Below, piece by piece: positions 52,812 to 63,112 of a stretch of DNA of 64,000 nt. The translations under genes and the position numbers were made by a program. The notes beneath the pieces were generated by a model that did no database searches, was not told the DNA's origin, and saw only the letters and a program-made list of their open reading frames with translations. Position 1 is the stretch's first letter. Each line of letters opens with the position of its first letter. Source of the stretch: Deuterostichococcus epilithicus (taxonomy: Eukaryota; Chlorophyta; Trebouxiophyceae; Prasiolales; Stichococcaceae); contig JAVTLE010000001.1 in NCBI GenBank assembly GCA_033439295.1, forward strand, positions 2,108,001 through 2,172,000. The letters are read 5' to 3'.

Positions 52812-54571
52812 ATGCTGAGGCAACAGCGCCGACGCAGTATTTCACGCCAGTCTGTCGTCCTAATAGTCTCACGTTCAGAAGTGTTCCAGGTTCAGATGGG
52901 CCACATGTGTATCGACTGGCGACACTCTCCACGTGAAATATGCCTTCTATCGGTGATCCTTGTCCTGGCTGTGCTCTTCGTTGCAGAACACAGAAGCTCA
53001 TTGCTCGCCTTACATACAGGGAGTTTTCGTTCACTGACCCGTCAGCAGATCCGAAACCCTTGTTACTCGGTGCCGTCAAATGAGTTGGTGGTATGGGATG
53101 AGGCAGCAGGGCGCTGCAGCCCCGATGTCTGCGGCGGAGCTAATCTGTCGACAATACCGGACTTTGACGGCGAAGTGCCAGCCTCGATCCTGTGCAGCAT
53201 GCGTCTGTTCGATGCACAACGAGCACGGCAGTGCCTTGCGAATAAGCGGGTGCTGCTGCTCGGAGACTCGACATTGGGAGAAGCGGGAATCGACCTACTG
53301 CTACTCATCAGCGGAGTTGGGGGCGAGCGCAGCACGGTCGATGAATTCCGGATGAGAGTTTTGCTGCATGCTTGGCGGACAGCACTGGACGTCGCACTGC
53401 CAGACCTAGCCGCGCTTCGGGGTGCCAAAGCGACAGCTGCTGACCAGCTATTGTCAATGACTGGCTTCGTGCCGGAAGGCTGCGCACCGCTGAAAGCATC
53501 TCCGGTGTCGACTCTGCTGCCATCCGGCAGCAGTGGTCCGACATCAGGCAGCACAGACAATGCAACGCCCCTGTACACTAACTTCCACAGATGTCGGGGC
53601 GTCAGCCCTAGACAGCCGCACCGACATTACTTCATAACACAACCAGCGAATAATATCAGCATCATGCACCGCTTCAGCGGCCACCATGACCTAATGAAGA
53701 ACTTGGGAGGTAAGCGAAACACCGCATTGGAAAGGAGAAGGTATTTGTGGCAAGTGACGTGCGATTTACAGCTGGTGCTCATTCGCCTTGACACGACATA
53801 CTGTGCAGGCATCGGAACGTTCCAGCATCCGGATTTTCAGATGGAGCTGCGCTGCCTGCTTGGCGAGAACAGCAGCTGCGCCCCGCCAGACGTGTGTCCA
53901 ATTGGCCCACCTGTGCTTGCCTTCTGGGTTGTATACTAGTTTAACCATGCCACGCCTCTTGTTCACAAATTTCTATGGGTAGTAATCCTGCAAGCAAGGC
54001 TGCTCGACTTGTGCGCAGGTGCTGATCATTAACAGCGGCACTCATGATGGCTTTGCAAGAGATGACAAGACCCTCGCTGCATACGAGGATCATCTGCTGC
54101 AGCTGGTGCCGCGCTTGCAACTGCTGCAGCCAGCAGTGCAGGTGCTCTGGGCAGGCACCAAGTCCTCAAAGATATCTGCCTACCAAGGCGGCGCCAAAAC
54201 AATCGCCCTGGACCGGGTGACGCAGTCATACTGTAAAGCGCAAGGCCTGCCGTACGTTGACCTATACTCCGTCTTGACCAGGTTCCTGCCACTCGGCTCA
54301 AACTATTCAGCATATGCAGGTGAAAGCTGATGCACAGTTCCTCTGGAATGAATGCTCTGGAATGAATGCATCCATATCACAGCTGACTTGCACGACCTCC
54401 TACAATGTACTCTACAATGTTTGCAAGCTGAGCCTGACGGTTGCTTCTGCTGCAGATGGAAGGTACATTCATTTTGGGGTCACGGCAACTGAACGGGACG
54501 GCTTGAATCTTCTGACGGCCTCCTCACTTGCAACGCAAGCAATATTGGGCGCTATGTGTGCTGTGAGATGA
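52812..54571 (+). CDS. PC-esterase/TBL-like SGNH-type membrane protein
   Basis: Probably a Golgi enzyme that adds or removes acyl (acetyl) groups on glycans. Exons 52812-53927, 54019-54319 and 54456-54571 are in phase and give 510 residues. The ATG at 52812 was chosen because it is the first one before the anchor. A basic N-terminus precedes one membrane span, CLLSVILVLAVLFV, then a luminal Cys-bearing stretch (CYSVPSNELVVWDEAAGRCS). The GDS motif lies in RVLLLGDSTLGEAGIDLLLL. Exon 2 contains VLIINSGTHDGF, like the central block of this family. Exon 3 has DGRYIHFG, whose Asp and His are candidates for the catalytic D...H. TBL, NXPE and Cas1-type proteins share this layout. Sequence is divergent, so the substrate is unknown. 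Confidence 0.58.
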
Positions 54572-55089
54572 TGTTGACTTTCTTTTGTGGCGTTGCTTAC
54601 CTAGGCTATCACATAGCCTCAGAAAGGCAGTGCAACATCTGGGACGTCATGCTGAACAATTGTGGGGATCTTCTGATTTGCAAACACGATTGATTCGTAT
54701 GTGACGTATGATTCGTACGTGGACCGATTGAAGTTTCTAGACCTTAGGTAGGTACTCTCTTAGATGCTGTCGTTCGCTGAAAACTAATAGGTAGTGTCTG
54801 AAATTGGCGAATGTAACAGGACCGCGGTGAGCGAGGGTGACAGCGTGACACACCAACTAGTTCTACCCCAGTCCAGACCACGTGCTAGCCTAGCTTTACT
54901 AGACACACCAGTAAGGGAAAAGAGATCAGAAATGTACTTGGTACCGCCTCCTCTGAGTACAGCTGGGGCCCTGGCATAAGAGTCCCGTTGCCAGTCACGT
55001 GCCTCAAGGTCCGAGCCAGGACTCAGACTACAGCAGGTGTCGATGGGCTCGTATGGCACACTAATGGCATTTTCAGAGTCCATTTAAAG
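54572..55089. other. Intergenic, no gene recognised
   Basis: 3' flank of the PC-esterase-like gene and AT-richer DNA up to the LINE; nothing further seen. Confidence 0.4.
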
Positions 55090-57520
55090 CCAAGTCAATT
55101 GACTCGTCTGCCGGGAGCCGTTGTGCACACCGCAGTGCCCGAAATTCTGGTTGAGCAATAACCCGATTGCAGTGCCAAAGATGATGCGCTCAAGCGCACC
55201 GTGCGGCAGCTGCAGCGTCACCTGCCGCACAGCACAGAGCTGCGTGACGCCCAGCGACATAATCACAAGGAGACCCGCAAGGTCACTCGTGCGCTGGAAA
55301 GGGAGAACTTTGCCAGAATGACACAGCAGATCCGCCGGGACACGCACACGGTGTATGCGACCCTGGACGGCAGGCCAATGCGCCTGCCGCTGCACCTTCA
55401 AGCCACCAGTGCACAGAAGGGTTTCATCGCGAAACTGGCGGCGGGTGCTTCCATTGCAGCACGAACGTTACTTAGCCCATATGCAGTTCCACACCCACAA
55501 TCAGCTGCTGCATCTAGCTCACCTGAAGTGCTGTTGACCCAGATTGAGTAGCGCCGAACGCCATGACGTTAAATGACCCGATAACTTTGAAGGAGGTACA
55601 AACCGGCCTGCACACTCTGAACAACAACCGATTGCCAGGTCTGGGTGTCTACCCAGCGGAATTACTGCGGTATGCCATCGTGAGGAAGGCTGCTGGGACG
55701 AGTAGCAAATCCTGCTGCCCACTCTCACCACCATGCTCAACGCTGCCTTCAAACAAGGATCTATGCCCGACAACTGCAACGTCAGCTTGGTCACTGCAAT
55801 CTACAGACGCGGGGATATAGCTGGCACATCTAATTACAGATCAATTGCTGTGGACGCACCAATTATGCGCCTGCTGGCAGCCATTATAAGCCGGAATCGT
55901 GGACCTGACAGGGGGACATGGCCTTTGATCGCCGATCCAGGCAGGCTTCAGGCCTGGCATGTCCTGCTGACACCAGGTGGCAGCGCTTCAGCCTTTCATC
56001 GACTAGGAGGTTCAACAACACGAAGGACATCACTACTGCTGCTTTGTGGATCTAAAAGGAACATATGGCAACGTGCCCAGCGACCTTCTCTGGCAGACGC
56101 TTGCCAGCCTGGGCATTCACAGCAACATGTTGGCAAGCATCAAGGGCATGTATGCCAACAGCAGCATTGCGATTAAGATTGGAGGAATATGCGGCGAGCT
56201 GCACACGTCCCAGCTGGGCGTCAAGCAGAGCTGCCCATTGATCCCGACTCTGTTTGGTTCGTACATGGATGCGCTGCACACCGACCTGCTGCACACAGTG
56301 CCAGCGGCAGGGCCGCGTCTCAGCACTGGACTGCAGGCGCCGGAACTCATGTAAGCGGATAATATAGTGCTGATAGCCACGATGCCACAAGGTCTGCAGC
56401 AATTGATCGATGCCACAGATCATCTTTGCCGCTGGGAAAAGATGCAGATCAGTGCAGAAAAGACGGCAGCAGTGGTTTTGGGAGCGCGCGACGCAAAGCC
56501 CCGACAGTGCATTCATGGACATGCGGTGGCATGCCACTGCAGCAGCGGGATTCTTACAAATACCTGGGGTTACTTTTCACCGCTGAGCACGGCGTCGCCG
56601 GGCCGATGCCCGAGTTACAATGGCGGCAGAATGCTGCATATGGCTTGCTGCGCCAACGGTACAACAACCTGCGCCGCCACTGCACGGTGACGCTCATGCT
56701 GAAGTTACAACAAGCGATCGTTGAACTGACAGCCTCGTATGGCTGCGAGGTCTGGGGCCTCCGACACATGCCGCACGTCATGAAAGATGCGGCAAGGCCT
56801 GAAAAAACATTATGTTGCTGTGCTGCGCACCTTGTGCGGTGAGTGTTGCTGGTTGCTCGCAACTGCCATGCTTTTTGCTCCCTTGGAAGGAGCAGTGCGA
56901 GGGTGAAATGCCTCGTAATGACATCTCTCTGCATTTGCAACAGCACTTGCTGCAATGGCGATGCAATCAATCAACGGAGCCAGGCTCATGTCATCATTGG
57001 TGAGCGACATCAGCGCAAAGTGGCACTCTTCAGCACATCCTAGTAGACCTGCAGCCCAGTTCTTGATTCCATGCTGCTGGGCAGCCTAAAATCATCAAGA
57101 GCAACTGTCCTGTATATCGAATCGTGGAGCAAAGGGGCAAAGTTGTTCCACAAGCGCAAAACTGCGCGTTTCTATTGCATCTGCAGTGGGATGAGGTTGA
57201 GCTCCTAACAACACACGTATCAGGCTTGGTTTGCAAGGCCACTTGGGCTGTTCGGCCTGAGTTTTGGCAGCTTGACGTATCGGTGCAGCAGATACGTGCA
57301 GTGATGCGTCTCAGGCTGGGTTCCCACAGCCTCCCAATCGAGACCTGCCGCATGCAGAAACCAGCACTGCCGCGGCGGCAGAACATCTGCCAACACTGTG
57401 ACGCGGGATCAGTTGGCAACGAGCAGCACCTGCTGCTGGACTGTGCCGCCACAGACGAAGCACGCGCTGCATTCCCTGCGCTCGTTGCCCAGCAGCCTCC
57501 GCCGTCCATGCAATAGCTCA
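55090..57520 (+). mobile_element. Dead non-LTR retrotransposon (LINE), RT and C-terminal zinc knuckle
   Basis: Pieces in order: a linker region (55200-55550: HKETRKVTRALERENFARMT, RRDTHTVYATLDG); RT fingers (55600-55880: TLNNNRLPGLGVYPAELLRY, SNYRSIAVDAPIMRLLAAII); RT palm (56040-56480: FVDLKGTYGNVPSDLLWQTL, QLGVKQSCPLIPTLFGSYMD, then a stop in place of Tyr in the (Y)ADD-like ADNIVLIATM); thumb region (56560-56800); and a C-terminal CxxC...H...C knuckle (57385-57450: ICQHCDAGSVGNEQHLLLDC). Frame shifts and stops separate them and no endonuclease domain is recognised, so the copy is 5'-truncated and inactive. Confidence 0.85.
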
Positions 57521-57710
57521 CATGGCAAAGGGATAGAGCGTCAGTGGCGCAGTCTATGCTGGCCTGCCTATCGTCGGTGGGCCTCACTGGAGAACGTGAT
57601 GCACTCGCGAATGCTGCTAGCAATCGCTGCGGCTCTCAAGATCATTGCCGCCCTGGCAGCTCCTCTGACCTGCAGCACAAATATTGACACCTGGCCAACT
57701 CAAAACCCGT

Positions 57711-57868
57711 CGGCAGTACTCGTGGCGCGGGACAGCATAACCTGACCCCCGCGTCTGGGTCATACAAACGCCATGGCGAGGAGGTCCCAGTATTTGCCGG
57801 CAGCACTCGTGGCAAGGGACAACATAACCTGACTCCCGCGCCAGAGTGCCAAACAAAGCCTTGGCGAG
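57711..57868. repeat. Diverged tandem duplication, about 90-bp unit
   Basis: GCAGTACTCGTGGCGCGGGA (57711) and GCAGCACTCGTGGCAAGGGA (57801) both continue with CA(G/A)CATAACCTGAC, CCCGCG and end in TTGGCGAG or ATGGCGAG. Located at the 3' side of the LINE. Confidence 0.8.
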
Positions 57869-57929
57869 AGTGATATCTACCAAAGAGATGGCCAATGAAA
57901 GGTGTCGTTGTATGAAGTCTTGCTCACCT

Positions 57930-58110
57930 ACCCGCTGACAGGGGCGCTCTCCAGGAGCCAGCGTTCACTGGCATTCCAATCAAGCTGCCGCCAGGTTGGC
58001 GGCGGCAAGCGGCATCGACAACACTGTCGACCCAAATCATATTGTCTGACAGCCTGCTCACCTGGCCACTGATGTGGGCCCTCTCTGACAGCCAGCGCTC
58101 ACTGGCAGCC
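57930..58110. repeat. Diverged tandem duplication, about 125-bp unit
   Basis: The stretch starting CTCACCTACCCGCTGACAGG (57927) is echoed at 58058 by CTCACCTGGCCACTGATGTG; both continue with CTCTC, AGCCAGCG(T/C)TCACTGGCA and AATC. Could be remnants of a gene or element; no protein recognised. Confidence 0.6.
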
Positions 58111-58836
58111 GAATCGATTTGCCTCAAGGTCAGAGGCGGCCGAGAGCGGCGTAAGCAGTTCGACCTGCTGCAGTATGGGCGTGCAAGATGTCAAAAGCCA
58201 CAACATCAGGCTCGCAAATCAAAGGTGGGCAAACCAGGATGAGGCATCATTCCTCTGCCGCCACTGCTGCATGCAGCGCATGGACAGACGGACAGACGGG
58301 GCTCAAGTAGCTCCGCGCTGGGCTCTGGCCACACCGCCGTCATGGCCTCAGCCCTGAGCCCCTGAGCCGGGCAAGGCGTTTAAAAGTGCGCGCGCTCGCG
58401 CTCTGTGATGTCAGCCTGCAGTGGGCCTGATTCCACCAGCAGATGCATGAAGGGCGCAGAGATGAAGGGAGCTGCAGCATATTGCCAGCGGGCTTTCGTG
58501 CATCGCCGCCACGTGCCATGAACGCCATGCTTGCACGCCTGAGGATGCTGCAAAACACAGATTTGTATGAGGCTGTCATAGATACATGGGATTTTGGTGG
58601 GCTCCCTGACTTTTTGGTGGGCCATGTATTGTACCAAAACCGGTCCAAAACTGGTTTGGGGGGTGACTGTGTCACTTTTTTTGGGGGGTGACTGTGTCAT
58701 TTTTTTTGGCGATGAATGCTCTAGGAGGAGTGGAGTTTCCATGAGTTTCCATTCGTTGTGGGTTCAGACATGCTGAAAATTTAGTTGCCTATTTGGCCTC
58801 GCAGTTTTTGGGCCGGGAGTTAGTTGATGAAATGTC
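58111..58836. other. Intergenic with a G/T-rich near-duplicate
   Basis: No gene recognised. At 58658-58708 the string GGGGGGTGACTGTGTCA followed by a T run occurs twice in tandem. Confidence 0.5.
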
Positions 58837-59016
58837 ATTTGCTGTTTGCAAGTCCATTCGTGCACACCGCTTTCGGCCGGTCCATCATTTTAAGACGTTC
58901 TGCGTCGTAAAAGTACTGTTCCGCGTCGTACGGTACTGAAAGACCAATAGAAGAACGGAACGTTTTGCGGCCCGGGCCGAACGCGGTGTGCACAAATGGA
59001 CTTGCAAACAGCAATA
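58837..59016. mobile_element. Small fold-back element (MITE-like)
   Basis: The left arm TTTGCTGTTTGCAAGTCCAT with TCGTGCACACCGC, and the right arm read inverted, TATTGCTGTTTGCAAGTCCA with TTTGTGCACACCGC, are near-perfect inverted repeats of about 40 bp around about 100 bp. A relative of one arm lies at 49334-49372. No clear target duplication. Confidence 0.75.
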
Positions 59017-60308
59017 AAAAGATTACCTACCTCGGCATTTGATGAGAGAGGAGAGAGAGAGTGCGTGTGTTACACCCGCTCCCGCGTGATAAGGGACCAA
59101 ATTACAAATAAACTGTCAAATATCTGCTGATTGCTGATTGGTCATGTGGTGCGACTTCTGCTGCCCGCAGCAGAAGCACGCTGCTGTTGGCGTTTCGACA
59201 GAACAAAGGGGCGATTGAAAACCAAAAGTTGCCCCTCGGCCCACTCTCTCTCTGACCCGTTCGTTCATATTCTTGAATGTTTAAAATATCGCAAACTACA
59301 AATGGGTGACGAATCACTTGCTGTACACTGCTGGCCCGTTTTGAGGTGCCGAAGGCACAGAACTGGGATCACGGGTCTTCAGTAGGCCCTATTGCCCGCG
59401 TCCATCCCCCTCTTTATTGCTAATTGCATGTCCATTTGTACAGTCACCTAACCCTGGATCATCGAACATAACTTTCAAGAACGTACGTATCGTACATGTG
59501 GCCCCAGTCTTTCAGGTGCTACAATCGCATGCCAAGTACTAGGAAGAAAGCACAATACGTACGTTTGCGAACGTATAATTCGATGATTAGGAGAAAATGC
59601 CAATTTGCAAATGGACATGCAACAGTTCTCAGACAGTCTAGCTTTGCAGTGAGGGGAACACCCCGTAGCTGGGACCCTTTTAGCCCCTCAGGGCTTGCGA
59701 CATGGTGTAACATGCTAACATCTATCTCTCTCTCAACGGCAAAAAAAATACTCTTGGTCTGGCAGCACGGTCCGGTGCCCCCTAGGCCGCCAGCGGGCAC
59801 CTAACCGTGGTTGCCTGGTGTAATACAGGTACAACCTCCCACGCTACCTACTGCCTACCGAAGGCCTCCGCCGTGCTGGTCAGCCGCTGCCTGTTGATGC
59901 CTCACGGCAGCGCCTGCACCCTCGCTCCCTGGCACGACAGCCAATCACAACGTAGTTTTCAGGGAGCCGTTAGGTGCACAGCATACCGCCTGGCTGAGTT
60001 TGCCTCGACGTGACGCCTAACGGTGTTTTTTTCGGTGGTTGTGTCGCCTGAGCTTGACCGTTCCCGCTTGAGTACACTCTGCCCGCTGGCGCTTTGGTAA
60101 ACTTTCCATCCTGGGAACTTTAAGCGGTGCTGGCGGAGGCCCGCGGGGCTAACCCGGGAGCAGGGTTTTGCTGGATTGCCCTGTCCGACATGCCCGACAC
60201 GCCCAGAGTAGCACTCGTGCGTTCTTCATCACATACGCTCGGGCTCTCGAAAGTTTACCTGCCAAGTACGTCGCAGCGTCCGGAACTCTTGCACATTTCT
60301 GAACAGTC
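59017..60308. other. Intergenic with repeat fragments; methyltransferase promoter side
   Basis: No gene recognised. Contains GA/CT-rich short tracts, a diverged fold-back pair (GCATGTCCATTTGTA near 59426 and CAAATGGACATGC near 59606), and the dispersed repeat 59685-59745 shared with 23.3 kb. Short CCAAT-like strings occur near 59940. Confidence 0.45.
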
Positions 60309-62190
60309 ATGGACCTGCAGAGCCGCCGGCTTCTTGGGGCGATCACGCTGTCCATCGCGGCTGCACTTGCAGTCGGTGGCCTTCACGTGCGACACTTACG
60401 ATCGGTGCTCACCGGCTGCACAGATGTAGTCGTCAAGCTCTTTCATCGTTCGACCGGCGCTTGATGCTTGCAGGTGTTTGCCACTCGGGGCGGCGCACAT
60501 GCGGCATGGGTGGCAGTGCCAAGAGCTCTGTGCCCAAGCCAGCGCGCTGTGGGCTCCAACGGCTGGCATAAACTCCGCTCCGAAACAGGCTCGGAGGATA
60601 ACCCGCTCTGGCGCTACTTTGCAGCTCGGGACAATGACACAGGGGTCACCATCGAGAAATGGTCCCCCTTTTTTGATGTCTGTCACCGGTGAGTGGCGCC
60701 GTGTCCTTGCATTCTGCATTCGGAGGTTTCCGACAACGTCCCTTGGTCAAGCACAGCCCAGGTGGCCTGTGCATCATCCGCAGATACTTTTCTCAAAGCA
60801 TCGGCAAACGCACCGACTTCATGCAAGTCGGCTTGAAGGTTGGTTGGTTGCCCCTGGGTCTGCTGAGCTGCTAGTCAGACGTGCAAGCGAGTCTCCTGCC
60901 CATGTTTGACATGATGCCTGCTACACAAACCAGTTCCCAGGTGCTATCGAGATGTGGCAGGCATACTTTGGCAAAGGTGCGCAGCCTTACATGTCCAAAT
61001 CTGGTGTCGAAGACTCGGTTAATGTGTGCTCATGGCTAGCGGGAAGCCTGCTTGCGCTTGCAACTGTCTTTTGCAGGCCTCATGATTTACGGAGCAGATT
61101 CTGATTTCTATGCACGCAACCTTTTTCACCGTCCACCGGGGGTCAATATCTTCACCGGCAACATGTCCGACGGACATTGGTGGAAGGTGCGAAGGGTGGC
61201 TGGGTGCAATGTTGCATGCAGTTGTCACCACATAATGATGCAACACACGACGACCTGACGAGTGGACACGATTGCAGGTGTTTAAGAGACTCGCTCTGAA
61301 GAATGTCAAACTTGACTACATTCTCGATGAAGGCGAGAGCAGTCGGGGCACTGACACCATGCGCTTGAACCATATGGGACTAAATGGACCCCACTGCTGA
61401 TACTCACCGCATGGCTTGCACGTAGGGCAGAATGGCGAGCAGGCCCAGGTTGGGCACTTGGGCACATGCTGGCTGGGTGGGGCATGGGGTGTCTGCTGAG
61501 TGGCGGTGTCTGCCGAGTAGCAGCGACAGCAGAAATCTACACACGTGCCTGTGAGGCCTCTTTGCAGGTGGCCGCTTTCGAAAGTCTATGGCCACAGCTG
61601 AGAGAGGGTGGCTTCTACATTGTGGAAATCCTACATGTGCAGCCCGAAGCTCCTAGAACCCGACAGAAAAACCAACCCTTGCCGACACGCGCCTCATTCA
61701 TGGTCAACTATAGCAAACGGTGAGAGCATCGCTGCATGAGGAAGCTCTGCTGCGTCGAGCGGGACAAGCGTTCGACTGAGGTCTGCGCTGGGTCTGTGTC
61801 GCAGGTTTGTCGACTATGTTAACGACCACCACGCAACTGCAGCAGAAGTCCCAGACATAGGGAAGACGAGACACCTAAAGCAAATCATGTCAGTCGCAGT
61901 CTATGACGGCATTTTTGTCATCGAAAAGGGCGCACACCCTCCTCCGGGTGAGTCGATGCATGGAATGAGCACAGAGGGGAAAGCTGTGCTTGGAAAATGC
62001 AGATACCCAACTTGTCCGATACTGAAGACGAACAGCCTCACCGCCTCCTACCTTGATCGTAGTCTTGATGCGGAAAGGTTGGTTCCAAGTGCCCGACAAT
62101 CACACTGGTGTGAAGCACACCAATCAGCTGGAGCTTGAAAGATATCAAGAGCAGCTCGCGCGTGCGCGGGCTGAGAGTGAGTTCACATGA
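60309..62190 (+). CDS. Membrane-anchored SAM-dependent methyltransferase-like protein
   Basis: Probably a Golgi O-methyltransferase. Exons: 60309-60425, 60474-60688, 60784-60842, 60941-60976, 61077-61186, 61278-~61345 (3' end unresolved), 61568-61719, 61805-61947 and 62063-62190 (TGA). The first exon starts MDLQSRRLLGAITLSIAAAL, a single membrane anchor, and follows with a 48-nt intron. Family-like blocks are GVTIEKWSPFFDVCHRYFSQ, QVGLKVGAIEMWQAYFGKG, MIYGADSDFYARN, PPGVNIFTGNMSDGHWWK, LKLDY-type segment KLDYILDEGES, and VAAFESLWPQLREGGFYIVE. These resemble the tetracenomycin-type/glycan O-methyltransferase group, with the segment after motif I and the GGxYxxE strand. The usual DDG(S/G)H reads DEGES, losing the His, unless the unresolved exon end restores it. 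Conserved C-terminus WFQVPDNHTGVKHTNQLELE. Confidence 0.62.
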
Positions 62191-63112
62191 ACATAACACA
62201 GAGCAGAGATTGACAGAAGAGAGGGGTATTCTTCTCGAGATTCACCTGTCCACCATATGAAGACCATAACACTGTTGACTATAGAACCAGACAGGAATGT
62301 GACAGAGAACGCAGTGTGATGTCACCTCCACCTGTATCGTTTAGGTAGTTTCTGATGTGTTCCGAAACAGAATGCCCACCAAGTCTCAGACGCGAATAGA
62401 TACGTCACTGATCCACATTGAGCTGCCGTGCACCTCTTTCGCGGCATTCGGCCGCGGCGGATCTCAAACCTTTGCACTTATTGCACACGCTCCCGCGTCA
62501 TCATGGTGCAACAGCCATATGTCCATCATAGGTACGCCTCCTCCGTTTGAAGTTTTTATAATAATCGGCCCAGCAAGCAATCAAGCATTAAAGCACACAC
62601 CTGGTCATATGAGGAATCGGGTAGTTCCAGCACCCGCAATTCCGAAGGAGGTCTGCACTAAGTCGGCACGTCTCGTGCCAGCAGCTTTGGAAAATCAGCT
62701 TCCGGGATGAACCAACATGCTGCAGCAGTCAGGTCAACATCCTCGCACGCCGTGATGATGATAAGGCCGTCGTGCAGCTGCTGCCTTTGAGGACATTATA
62801 GCTAGGCGTCTGCTGCGTGGCTGACTTCAACCGTGCATGCTGCTAGTCAACAGACCGTCCGCAAAACAGCGTCGCCAGCGACCACCCTACCAGGCTGTCA
62901 GTGGCATGCAAAATCGTGCGTTGTGTACCTCTGGTCGTAGGTAGGAGTCGCGTGAATCTACGATATGTCATTCCGTCATGCAACCGCGTCTAGACCACAT
63001 CCGAATTCCGCCTGATCTTCTGGGAGTTTCACATGTGGACACAGCCATGATGCCTAGCCGCTTTGATGCTACGCGTATTCCGGTGCGCCGAAAGTGTAGG
63101 ACCCAGACACCT
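62191..63112. other. Convergent spacer, no gene recognised
   Basis: 3' flanks of the methyltransferase (plus) and the O-fucosyltransferase-like gene (minus). No coding segment supported. Confidence 0.45.
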
